Part shown: positions 1 to 7,675 of the stretch, in pieces
How the letters are laid out: each line of letters opens with the position of its first letter
Numbering within the stretch: the first letter of the stretch is position 1
Assembly (NCBI GenBank): GCA_963700705.1
Contig: CAVOYQ010000021.1
Location: 62,001 to 126,000, forward strand
Reading direction: 5' to 3'
DNA: 64,000 bases
Origin: JAHEFT01 sp963700705
GTDB lineage: Bacteria > Pseudomonadota > Gammaproteobacteria > Xanthomonadales > SZUA-36
The notes under the pieces: model-generated
The model's input: the letters and a program-made list of their open reading frames with translations, nothing else
Database searches by the model: none
What the model was told of the DNA's origin: nothing
Program-made: the position numbers and the translations under genes

Positions 1-1
1 T

Positions 2-2398
2 TGGACCACCGGGCGCTATGTCGTTCCGGCACTCACTCGACAGGACTACCGGGAGATCATTGAAGAGCCGGCTTCCCGGCGGGTCATCTACTTCGACCCG
101 CCGACCCTGATCGAAACACTGCTGGACGATGTCGCAGCGATGCCGGGCGGCCTTCCTCTGCTGTCCTTCACGCTCAGCGAAATGTATCGAAAGTATATCG
201 ACCGGGGTGCAGACGACAGGGCGCTGACCCAATCCGATTACGATGCACTTGGCGGCGTGGTAGGTTCATTGCGAACACGGGCAGACGAAGAATTTGAACG
301 GCTCGATAATGCTCAACGCGACAGCCTGAGGCGCGTGATGCTGCGCATGGTGGTAATGGAATATGGCATGCCTGCCCGGCAACGGGTCAGCCGGGATGAG
401 CTGGAACATTGGGATCCGCGGGAGTCTGAGCGCATCAAGCAGGTGCTCCGGTGTTTCAGTGATGCCCGGTTGCTGGTGGAGGGGGTCGCGGACGAAGGGC
501 TGGCTTATGTAGAACCGGCGCATGAAGCGCTAGTGTCATCCTGGGGCCGTTTACTGGACTGGCTGCATACGGCTCAGGCCGGGGAACCGGACCTGCATTT
601 TCTACATACCCTGAGTCGCACATCGCTGGACTGGAAACGCGCGGACAAACGCAGCAAGCCAGGTCTGTTATGGCGGGATAAATTACACAGTACCCGCCTT
701 TGGGCTTTGCGAAAATCCAGACGTATTCAGTTCAATCGGATCGAGGACGAGTTTTGTCGGGCCAGCGTGGCCCGGCGTCGTTTTATTCGTAATAGTATCG
801 CGGCTCTGCTCATCGTCATTGCAATGACGGGGGTTCTCGCCGCACTGCTTGGATTTTCAGCCATGCACCAAGCCCGACTGACCTGGGCAAGTTCGTTGAC
901 CGCAAAAGCAGGTGTTGCCCTGAATACGCAGGGCGATGCGACCATGGGGCTTAAATTGGCCATAGCTGCCTTGCAAGTTGACCCGGATAATGAACGGGCA
1001 GCCTGGCTGCTTCGCCGTGCCATATATGGGGATCGACTTTTTACCTACGAAGATCGGATATACACAACCCCTCTCCATAAAGAAATTGGCCAATTTATTT
1101 CTAGGGGCCGGTGGTCTCCGGATGGCAATCATATTGTGCTTTTGCGACAGCCGGGCTATTCCGGACCCGATGACGTTTTGATTATTTCACCGGATGGCGA
1201 GATCAGTGGTCAGTTTGCAGCGGAACAAAGCAACCTCGGTCATTTTTCACAGGATGGTCAGTTCTACCTTGGCCATTTCACGGAGCATGAACAGTATTCG
1301 CTGCGCAAGCCTTCGGCCTGGGGTCTGTCTGGACAGCCGGCTTCGGATGAAGTTGCGGCATCACTACAACCAGCGCCGTTATATGAAATCAATATCGGCA
1401 GGCGAGCAGGTGCCTATCCGTTACGTGATGCCGCGCCTCCCGGCGGGTCCATGGGTACAGATATTTCGATTTCGCTATCTGCCACAGATCAAATTGAGAT
1501 CTTTGAGGACGAAGATCTTATGACTACCATACCAGGCAGGTGGGATATAGCTGCCATGACTCAGAATGGCCAGTATGTAGCCACCGGGAGTGATGAAGGC
1601 CTGGTAACATTATGGCGTGTTATCGAGGATGAAAGCGAAGTGGTGCAGGCAGCAATATTGTGGCGTCAGAACATGTCGTCTTCGGGGGTCACAGACCTGA
1701 AGTTTTCTCCAGGCGACCAGAGGCTACTGGTCGTGTGGGAAGATGGTGTGGCGCGGGTTTGGAATCTCGTGTGGAATCCGTTGAACCGGGTATATCAGGA
1801 CATATCTCTGCAGGAGGTCGCCGCAAAAAGCTGCCGGGAAGATCTCCGCGAGGGTGAATGCCAGGTTGGCCGGTTCAAATTTCAAACAACGGCCAGATAC
1901 TGGGATCCCCTGCTCGTCACAGACAGGTCCAAAGGCACAACCTGGCTCCTGAAGAACTGGACGGATTTAAGCTTTGCCGTATTGGGCGATATGGTAGTGC
2001 TGCAGGAAGATATATCCAGATATCTTCCTGGCGTTGATGGATTGCTGTGGCTTATCAATCCCCAGGGCGTTCCTGAAGCCCGTATTTCATTGCCAGAATT
2101 AGAATCCAACAACTGGGAGTGGACAGATTTACATACTGAAAATGAATCCATAAGGCTCAAATTGGGCTGGGAGGACGGCAACTTTCTTGATCTACCGATG
2201 TCACCCCGGACTCTGATCAGGATTTCGGAAGGAGGCGGCTATTCGAACCTGACTGCGACGGAGCAGTCCCTATGGGATACGACAACCCCGGACTCTTTAA
2301 ACCTGGTTTCCTTGCTGAACAACATGATTCCCGTGGAGTCATTTCTGCAGTACTTTGGCCGGTTTAAAGATCCTTCAAATCTGAATTCGGACCCCTGA
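2..2398 (+). CDS. nSTAND1-like NTPase with TM segment and WD40-like propeller (5' partial)
   Basis: The frame is open from base 2, so the gene begins before the window and 798 residues are visible. The first 60 visible residues (ALTRQDYREIIEEP, then GGLPLLSFTLSEMY) match the winged-helix end of novel STAND NTPase 1 ATPase modules. A hydrophobic segment at visible residues about 264-287 (IAALLIVIAMTGVLAALLGF) is followed by a TPR-like linker (GLKLAIAALQVDPDNERAAW) and a long C-terminal region with degenerate WD40-like blades, for example GQYVATGSDEGLVTLW and GDQRLLVVWEDGVARVWN. In this family the NTPase is often preceded by a caspase-like, TIR or other effector domain; that end is outside the window. 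The likely role is as a membrane-anchored signalling or defence sensor, inferred from architecture. A caspase-domain fragment starts about 100 bases downstream. Confidence 0.8.
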   Translation, partial: WTTGRYVVPALTRQDYREIIEEPASRRVIYFDPPTLIETLLDDVAAMPGGLPLLSFTLSEMYRKYIDRGADDRALTQSDYDALGGVVGSLRTRADEEFERLDNAQRDSLRRVMLRMVVMEYGMPARQRVSRDELEHWDPRESERIKQVLRCFSDARLLVEGVADEGLAYVEPAHEALVSSWGRLLDWLHTAQAGEPDLHFLHTLSRTSLDWKRADKRSKPGLLWRDKLHSTRLWALRKSRRIQFNRIEDEFCRASVARRRFIRNSIAALLIVIAMTGVLAALLGFSAMHQARLTWASSLTAKAGVALNTQGDATMGLKLAIAALQVDPDNERAAWLLRRAIYGDRLFTYEDRIYTTPLHKEIGQFISRGRWSPDGNHIVLLRQPGYSGPDDVLIISPDGEISGQFAAEQSNLGHFSQDGQFYLGHFTEHEQYSLRKPSAWGLSGQPASDEVAASLQPAPLYEINIGRRAGAYPLRDAAPPGGSMGTDISISLSATDQIEIFEDEDLMTTIPGRWDIAAMTQNGQYVATGSDEGLVTLWRVIEDESEVVQAAILWRQNMSSSGVTDLKFSPGDQRLLVVWEDGVARVWNLVWNPLNRVYQDISLQEVAAKSCREDLREGECQVGRFKFQTTARYWDPLLVTDRSKGTTWLLKNWTDLSFAVLGDMVVLQEDISRYLPGVDGLLWLINPQGVPEARISLPELESNNWEWTDLHTENESIRLKLGWEDGNFLDLPMSPRTLIRISEGGGYSNLTATEQSLWDTTTPDSLNLVSLLNNMIPVESFLQYFGRFKDPSNLNSDP

Positions 2399-2501
2399 AA
2401 AATGCCTGGTGGTGTCAGGAAACCGCTCCGCGCACGGAAATCCGACTTCAATCCAGATTTACCGGGAAAAAGCTCCTGGCACAACACGCTACAATGCGCT
2501 A

Positions 2502-2726
2502 ATGAGCACCGGACTTGACTGCCACGCACTGGTCATCGGGGTAAACGCCTACACCGATGGCATTGCTCCGTTACAAAGCGCGGTCAGGGATGCAGAAGCG
2601 TTGGCGGAAATCCTGCAAACCGGACACGGTTACGAAGTGACCTGCCTGGTGGACGAGCAGGCAAGCAGCGCCACAATAGAGCGGTTCCTCAGCTTTTTCC
2701 GCCGGTCACAATTTTCGGTGCGATAA
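2502..2726 (+). pseudogene. Truncated caspase-like (peptidase C14) domain, N-terminal fragment
   Basis: From ATG 2502 the product begins MSTGLDCHALVIGVNAYTDG and continues with LQSAVRDAEALAEIL and YEVTCLVDEQA. This is the first beta-strand and helix of a peptidase C14 domain. Similarity ends near SATIERFLSFF (about base 2695), before the catalytic HYSGHG and DCCHSG motifs would appear, and the frame stops at 2726 inside the 3' end of the convergent membrane-protein gene. It has no catalytic residues, so it cannot be an active protease. It is best read as the start of a second caspase gene cut by rearrangement at about 2685-2700. The alternative, a real 74-residue decoy, is less likely. Confidence 0.65.
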
Positions 2727-3123
2727 AGGTATACCCGATCAATAACAGTCCTGCGTAGGTGCCGTTATACCAGCGAAATTGCTCCGGCGAACTCATCGAG
2801 TACGCCCAAACGCAAAAAGCACCGACGGACAGTAGCAGTTGTACCTTATTGGTGACTTTCAGGACCACACGCAGAAAAAAATAAGTGGCACAAATACCGA
2901 ACAGAAAAACCACCAGTGCGGTATGTTCCCATATATCCTGGGCGTTATTCAGTATCGTCTGCATGGCGAGGTAAACGCCGATGACTTCCGCTGGAATAAG
3001 CTTCAGTAACGCGTCGGAATAGGCATCAGCGGCTTTCGCCGGCGCGGGTTCACTTCCCGGCCCTCCCCGGGCCCTTGTCGTTTCAGCAGCAGGCGTCTTT
3101 GTGACAATTGAACGTGACATCAT
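2689..3123 (-). CDS. Small four-helix membrane protein coupled to the caspase-like gene
   Basis: The 144-residue product has a polar, Pro/Ala/Gly-rich N-terminal 35 residues (SIVTKTPAAETTRARGGPG) followed by four hydrophobic segments: LLKLIPAEVIGVYLAMQTIL, TALVVFLFGICATYFFLRVV, LLLSVGAFCVWAYSM and YAGLLLIGYTFIAPKIV. The start chosen is the ATG at 3123, which overlaps the TGA of the protease gene (ATGA) and has GGAGA five bases upstream inside that gene, so translation is probably coupled. I recognise no named family. The position directly behind a caspase-like protease suggests an effector or anchor of the same system, possibly membrane-disrupting or activated by cleavage; that is inference only. 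Its 3' end overlaps the truncated caspase fragment on the other strand. Confidence 0.75.
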   Translation of the reverse strand: MMSRSIVTKTPAAETTRARGGPGSEPAPAKAADAYSDALLKLIPAEVIGVYLAMQTILNNAQDIWEHTALVVFLFGICATYFFLRVVLKVTNKVQLLLSVGAFCVWAYSMSSPEQFRWYNGTYAGLLLIGYTFIAPKIVTGGKS

Positions 3124-5117
3124 GTTTCTCCATTGCGCCGCCGCAATTCGAACGAGCGGGCTATCGCTTTCCAATCCTCGTTGGCATCGTGTTCGGCATC
3201 CAGAGCGCCATCGCGTGTCGCCGGACCGTCAAAAGCGGCCTGAAACTGTTTGCGAAGCGCCGAGCGGGAGGTATTGATCGAGCGGGTGCCTTCCTGTTGC
3301 AACCAACGGAAATCGGCCTCATCGCTGGTAATGAAGGCTTTCATGGTTTCAGTGCCCTGGTTGGCCGCCAGTTCCCTGGGTACCCCGAGGCGAATTTTTC
3401 GCTCACCTGCACCAATTTTCAGGGTTTGCCCCGCGGCAATCATTTCACTGGTTTTGTTCGGCGGAAAGAGCAGCGAGATCCTGCCGGTCAGTCCGAAGTC
3501 CAGCACGCTGACGAAAACCGCCTGGTCCTCGTGGTTGACGACCTCGAAGGCCAGGCAGTCACCTTCCACGAATTCAAAATCACCGCCATTGGCTTTTTGC
3601 AGGTCGGTATCCGGATTGGCGCGGTAGATATTGAACTCTACATTGAGTTCGCTCCCGGGATTGTCCAGAGTCAGCGCGTTACGATACCGAGCCTTCGCTT
3701 CGAGATTGCTGACGAGCGTATCAATGGCCTTGACCTCGCTGACGGCGTGCAGGGGCATGACGAGCTCACCCGCACGATCTATGACGGCCCAGGTTGGCGT
3801 GTCCACTTTTTCTGCCTGTGGCAATGGCTCACCGGTAGCGGCCGGTTCCCCAGGCAAGACAACATGAACGCTGATGTCAGCTGCCCCTGGCGACTGGGCG
3901 ACAGCAAGCAGCTGGGATTGCTCGATCCTGACTGCAAGTTCCCTGCCGGGTCCTTCGCCCAGATGGCTCAAGTCGATGCACAACTGAAATTGGCCAGCCG
4001 CTGGCGTGGTCTCTACACATCGCGCTCCGGCGCTGAGCTTGCCTTTACCCTCACGAATCAGCCCTTCCGAGGTCAATGAGCCGACACGGGTGATTTCGAT
4101 CACTCCCAGAGGCGACACGCCTTTGGTTTGCTTGCTACCCTGTGGATAAGCGGTCCACAACGATTGAGTAAACAGCCCATGTGCCGCACCACCTGTGAGC
4201 GTAACCCGGTCGCCGTCTACCGAGGCAATCGGAATGAAGCGCAGCGGCTCAATATCGGTGACGCCAAAAATTTCCCGGTCCTGGGCACCTTCGACTTGCG
4301 GGTGCTGCAGTGAAAACATGGTGTTGACGTTCTGCCGGGCGAGTTCGAAGACGTCCCTGTACGTCGAACCCGGCCGCGCACGCAGCAAGGCATTGGTCAG
4401 GAAATGGGTCAAGGCGCCATTTCTGACGAATTGGCCGTCCTCCTCACGCTCGAATTCGTAGGAACTTTCATCGTCCCGGCAACCGGACATCACCACGTAG
4501 GATTCGTTGAGTGACTGCCAGCGTTTTGCGCCGCCGGCCCCGCTCCGGGTGCGGGGCATTGGCGGCAATTTCTCTGGATCGACCCCCATGGCCGGCAGAG
4601 ACCTCCGGTCCGCGGGTACCCTGCGAGCCTTCACCCGAACTTTGGCGCCGAATGCGTCCCGTGTGATGGTCCCTGAATGACAACAATCAAAAATCAATGT
4701 GATGTAAGGGGTCTTGGCGGACAAGCGGTCAAGCCACTGATGGATCACGTTATCGATGATGTCCAGGTTTGGATACGGATCAACGCAGCCACTATCGGCG
4801 GGGGTGATCGTGTTGTCCATTCCCGTTCCTTCGTCAGAATCTGCCGATGTTCTCTGGGACCCGTGCCCGCTGTAGTGGAAGACGACGATGTCGTCCTGAT
4901 TGACCCGGTCTACGAGTTGTTCCATCGCGTCAAGAATCCCCTTTTGACTCGCGGCGGCATTGTGAAGCTCGACTATTTCCGGTTCTTTGAAGTTGAAATG
5001 CTCGATCAGCACGCTCTTTATCAACCTGGCGTCATTGACACATCCGGAGAGTTGATATTCCGCAGCAAAATTGCTGTATTGATTGATGCCTATTATTAGT
5101 GCGTGTTTTGCGGGCAT
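3120..5117 (-). CDS. Caspase-like cysteine protease (peptidase C14) with DUF4384-like tail
   Basis: The 665-residue product opens with the C14 signature KHALIIGINQYSN. It has the catalytic His in HYSGHGSQ (His85) and the catalytic Cys in DCCHSG (Cys146), plus acidic residues between them typical of metacaspase/orthocaspase proteins that cleave after basic residues. Residues about 150-300 are a linker, and the C-terminal third (FEFVEGDCLAFEVVNHEDQA, then ISLLFPPN and KAFITSDEADFRWL) resembles DUF4384, often attached to bacterial caspase-like enzymes. The ATG at 5117 is chosen because homology starts there, with GGAG nine bases upstream; ATGs or alternative starts to 5189 are in frame. There is no signal peptide, so it is cytoplasmic. 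It follows the heptad-repeat gene and overlaps the four-helix membrane gene, giving a three-gene operon. Substrate and trigger are unknown. Confidence 0.88.
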   Translation of the reverse strand: MPAKHALIIGINQYSNFAAEYQLSGCVNDARLIKSVLIEHFNFKEPEIVELHNAAASQKGILDAMEQLVDRVNQDDIVVFHYSGHGSQRTSADSDEGTGMDNTITPADSGCVDPYPNLDIIDNVIHQWLDRLSAKTPYITLIFDCCHSGTITRDAFGAKVRVKARRVPADRRSLPAMGVDPEKLPPMPRTRSGAGGAKRWQSLNESYVVMSGCRDDESSYEFEREEDGQFVRNGALTHFLTNALLRARPGSTYRDVFELARQNVNTMFSLQHPQVEGAQDREIFGVTDIEPLRFIPIASVDGDRVTLTGGAAHGLFTQSLWTAYPQGSKQTKGVSPLGVIEITRVGSLTSEGLIREGKGKLSAGARCVETTPAAGQFQLCIDLSHLGEGPGRELAVRIEQSQLLAVAQSPGAADISVHVVLPGEPAATGEPLPQAEKVDTPTWAVIDRAGELVMPLHAVSEVKAIDTLVSNLEAKARYRNALTLDNPGSELNVEFNIYRANPDTDLQKANGGDFEFVEGDCLAFEVVNHEDQAVFVSVLDFGLTGRISLLFPPNKTSEMIAAGQTLKIGAGERKIRLGVPRELAANQGTETMKAFITSDEADFRWLQQEGTRSINTSRSALRKQFQAAFDGPATRDGALDAEHDANEDWKAIARSFELRRRNGET

Positions 5118-5238
5118 GCCATGACGCTCCATGCGATCTGCCGTTGGATGGCACAAGTGATCTGGCTGGCTGCAGAACAGTTCAGCCAATCGAAAACCGG
5201 GCCGGGGTCGAAGTGCCTTGCGGCACCCCTTACGCGGG

Positions 5239-5481
5239 TCAGCGTTTGTCCGGTGGTCCGGGGCGCTTGTCCGGTGGTCCGGGGCGCTTGTCCGGTGGTC
5301 CGGGGCGCTTGTCCGGTGGTCCGGGGCGCTTGTCCGGTGGTCCGGGGCGCTTGTCTGGTGGTCCGGGGCGCTTGTCTGGTGGTCCGGGGCGCTTGTCCGG
5401 TGGTCCGGGACGCTTGTCTGGTGGTCCGGGACGCTTGTCTGGTGGTCCGGGGCGCTCTGCTGCGTTTTTTGTCTGTGTCAT
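5239..5481 (-). CDS. RPGPPDK heptad-repeat small protein, first gene of the caspase operon
   Basis: An 80-residue product reads MTQTKNAAE, then ten perfect RPGPPDK heptads, then Arg and stop. Its ATG (5481) is preceded at about five bases by an excellent ribosome binding site (AGGGAGGA), the best in this region. All base differences between repeat units are silent in this frame (CCG/CCA for Pro, CGC/CGT for Arg), as expected for a selected protein. One antisense frame (LSGGPGR) is also unaffected, so the start site is what decides the strand. The product is strongly basic, proline-rich and probably an extended polyproline-type chain with no secretion signal. Each heptad offers Lys-Arg junctions, which could be sites for an Arg/Lys-specific caspase-like protease encoded next; that link is inference. 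I know no named family. Confidence 0.68.
   Translation of the reverse strand: MTQTKNAAERPGPPDKRPGPPDKRPGPPDKRPGPPDKRPGPPDKRPGPPDKRPGPPDKRPGPPDKRPGPPDKRPGPPDKR
5246..5455. repeat. Ten tandem 21-bp repeats
   Basis: Units begin at 5246, 5267, 5288, 5309, 5330, 5351, 5372, 5393, 5414 and 5435 with no spacers. The plus-strand unit is TTGTCCGGTGGTCCGGGGC plus two bases. Only two positions vary: C/T after TTGTC (units 6, 7, 9 and 10) and G/A within the GGGG run (units 8 and 9). The 21-bp period keeps the reading frame, so copy number can change by slippage without disrupting the encoded protein. Confidence 0.97.
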
Positions 5482-5523
5482 GTCGTCCTCCCTGTTCGTT
5501 GCCACTGATGCGTTAGAAAGCAT

Positions 5524-5542
5524 AAACTTACCCGGTAAGTTT
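5524..5542. promoter_or_regulatory. Perfect 9-bp dyad in divergent promoter region
   Basis: AAACTTACC-C-GGTAAGTTT is a perfect inverted repeat of 9-bp arms around one base. It lies about 43 bases upstream of the heptad-repeat gene start (leftward) and about 60 bases upstream of the TPR gene start (rightward), where a dimeric repressor or activator would control either transcript. There is no T-run, so it is not a terminator. The cognate regulator is not identifiable in the window. Confidence 0.5.
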
Positions 5543-5602
5543 GGCCAGATATTTACCTGCGCACGCTCGATAAACGAACTTTTCGGGGCTTGCAAAGAGA
5601 GG

Positions 5603-7675
5603 TTGATCGTCAATATTTCAATTTACATTCAGCAGTTCGCAGCGGAAATGCGCCGGCGCAACGTGTTCCGCGTGGTTGCGATCTATGCCGTTTCTGCCTG
5701 GCTCATTCTGCAAGTCGCCGAAGTCACTTTTGAACCGCTGGGGCTTCCCTCCTGGATGATGCGGTCGCTGATCATTGCGGCGATTATCGGGCTGCCGATT
5801 TCTGTTTTGCTGGCCTGGATCATCGGATACGGTCCGAAAGGCCTGGTTCTGGACCTGCCACTGTGGGTGGGTGATGCGGACCACCCCCGACAGCGCAAGA
5901 AGTCTGACCTGGTATACACCGCGTTGCTGGCGCTGTTAATCGCATCAGTGTCCTACAGCGCGGCTGTCCTGTTTTCAGGCAACGTTGCCGATGTGACGGG
6001 CCAGCTCGAAAGCGCCAGCGAAACCGCCCAGGCGCCAGCGAATAAAAGCGAGGCGCCGCCCAATTCCATTGCTGTTCTCGCCTTCAGGAACTTTGACGGC
6101 AATCCGGCTTCTGATTTTTTTGCCTCGGGACTGGGAGAAGAAATACTCAACCTGCTTGCCGGCATGCGGGAGCTTAGCGTGGCGGCGAGAACGTCGTCAT
6201 TTCGTTTTCGTGACGACCAGATGGATATCCGGGATGTGGCCCGCTTGTTGACGGTCCGGCACGTGCTTGAAGGCAGTGTGCGCCAGAGCCGGGACCGGAT
6301 TCGCGTCGTTGCGCAGCTCATTGACGGAACCAATGGCTATCATATTTGGAGCGAGGCATACGACAGACCTCTGACCGATATTTTCGCGGTTCAGCAGGAA
6401 ATCGCGGCGGCGGTGGTGAATGAACTGCAGATTGCGCTGTCTGTCGATTCGGAACAAAAGCTGCATCAAACACCCACCGAAGACATTGACGCCTACATTT
6501 ACTATCTCCAGGGAAAAGAACGCCTGAACAGCTCGTTCGACGCCGATGTCGTGTCCACGGCAATCCAGTTATTTCAAAAAGCAATCGAAATAGACCCGGC
6601 GTTTTCGCGCGCCTATTCGGGCATTTGCGAAGCCCGCCTCAGGGTTTATGAGATCGGTAATGACACCTCCAGCTTTCAACAGGCCCAGGCGGCGTGTGAA
6701 GAGGCCCGCAAGCTCGACGCAGGACTGAACAGTGAAACCTACGTGGCGCTGGCCAGGCTATTTCGCTATCGCGGCCAGGAGTGGAACGATCAGGCCGAAT
6801 CGATGCTGAACCAGGCCATTGCCATTTCCCCAACCAACGTGGATGCCTACATGGAATTGGGAGAGCTTCGCGTAGTGCAAAATCGCAGTGACGAGGCGGA
6901 AGCGCTTTTTCACCGGGCCGTCGATCTGAAACGAAATTACTGGAAAGCGCACGAGGCCCTGGCGAGTTTTTATTACAGTCATGACAGTTATCAAAAGGCG
7001 GTGGATTCCTACGAGATTGTCACGAGCCTCGCACCGGATGTCGCTTCCGGGTTCGCCGGAAAGGGAGCCGCCTACACCATGCTTGGTGACATGGACAAAG
7101 CCCGCGTTGCCTATTCACGTTCGCTGGACCTCAAGCCGAGCCGCCAGGCATACACAAACATTGGCCTGAGTTATTACTATGCTGGCAATTTTGATGATGC
7201 TGCTCAAATGCAGCAAAAGGCCCTGGAATATGCGCCTGACGACCATCGCGCCTGGGGTCGTTTGGCCGAATCGTATCGTTTCGTACCGGGCAAGGAAACA
7301 GAGTCGCTCAGCGCCTATCAGCGCGCTGCTGAATTGGCTGAAGAAAACCTGCAAATTAATGACAGTGACTGGAGAACCCGTGGTTTGCTGGCAACCTACC
7401 TGGTTCACACCAACCGTATCGATGAAGCAGTGCAACAAGCTGATTCGGCGGTTTCCGAATCGCAGCAAAGCCCGGAGGCTTTGTACTACCTGGCACTGGT
7501 TCAACTGACAGCTGGTGACACAAATCGGGCACTGGAAGCACTCGAACAGGCCGTGGCCAGCAACCCGCAATACCGGCAGTTCATCGAGTCTGACCCTGAT
7601 TTTGCCGTGCTTCGTGGCACAGAGCGCTTTGACCGTTTGCTTGAGTACAGCGGGTACAGCAATGAACACGGGTAA
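5603..7675 (+). CDS. Membrane TPR signalling protein with FlgO/TolB-like domain
   Basis: The N-terminus (FAAEMRRRNVFRVVAIYAVSAW) is the conserved juxtamembrane start of a large gammaproteobacterial family often annotated as adenylate cyclase-like or TolB-like TPR proteins. Three hydrophobic segments follow within about 130 residues. A soluble domain comes next (NSIAVLAFRNFDGNPASDFF, HVLEGSVRQSRDRIRVVAQL, YDRPLTDIFAVQQEIA), and then about eight tetratricopeptide repeats to the C-terminus. No nucleotide cyclase domain is visible. The start is uncertain: TTG 5603 keeps the conserved residues before RRRN but directly abuts AGAGAGG, while ATG 5648 would lose them. The frame stays open upstream through the 21-bp repeats, but that part looks non-coding on this strand. 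The stop overlaps the next gene by 14 bases, which suggests co-transcription with the hydroxylase gene. Confidence 0.8.
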   Translation: MIVNISIYIQQFAAEMRRRNVFRVVAIYAVSAWLILQVAEVTFEPLGLPSWMMRSLIIAAIIGLPISVLLAWIIGYGPKGLVLDLPLWVGDADHPRQRKKSDLVYTALLALLIASVSYSAAVLFSGNVADVTGQLESASETAQAPANKSEAPPNSIAVLAFRNFDGNPASDFFASGLGEEILNLLAGMRELSVAARTSSFRFRDDQMDIRDVARLLTVRHVLEGSVRQSRDRIRVVAQLIDGTNGYHIWSEAYDRPLTDIFAVQQEIAAAVVNELQIALSVDSEQKLHQTPTEDIDAYIYYLQGKERLNSSFDADVVSTAIQLFQKAIEIDPAFSRAYSGICEARLRVYEIGNDTSSFQQAQAACEEARKLDAGLNSETYVALARLFRYRGQEWNDQAESMLNQAIAISPTNVDAYMELGELRVVQNRSDEAEALFHRAVDLKRNYWKAHEALASFYYSHDSYQKAVDSYEIVTSLAPDVASGFAGKGAAYTMLGDMDKARVAYSRSLDLKPSRQAYTNIGLSYYYAGNFDDAAQMQQKALEYAPDDHRAWGRLAESYRFVPGKETESLSAYQRAAELAEENLQINDSDWRTRGLLATYLVHTNRIDEAVQQADSAVSESQQSPEALYYLALVQLTAGDTNRALEALEQAVASNPQYRQFIESDPDFAVLRGTERFDRLLEYSGYSNEHG

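Noticed and set aside
3108..4079. Rightward open frame of 323 codons
   Set aside because: Antisense to the DUF4384-like part of the caspase gene; no domain recognised.
5246..5455. CRISPR array
   Set aside because: Units are directly adjacent, 21 bp, without spacers, and there are no cas genes nearby.
5099..5602. Rightward open frame that would fuse LSGGPGR repeats to the TPR protein
   Set aside because: The 5' part has no family match, the TPR family starts near FAAEMRRRN, and the repeats are better explained by the leftward gene with a strong ribosome site.
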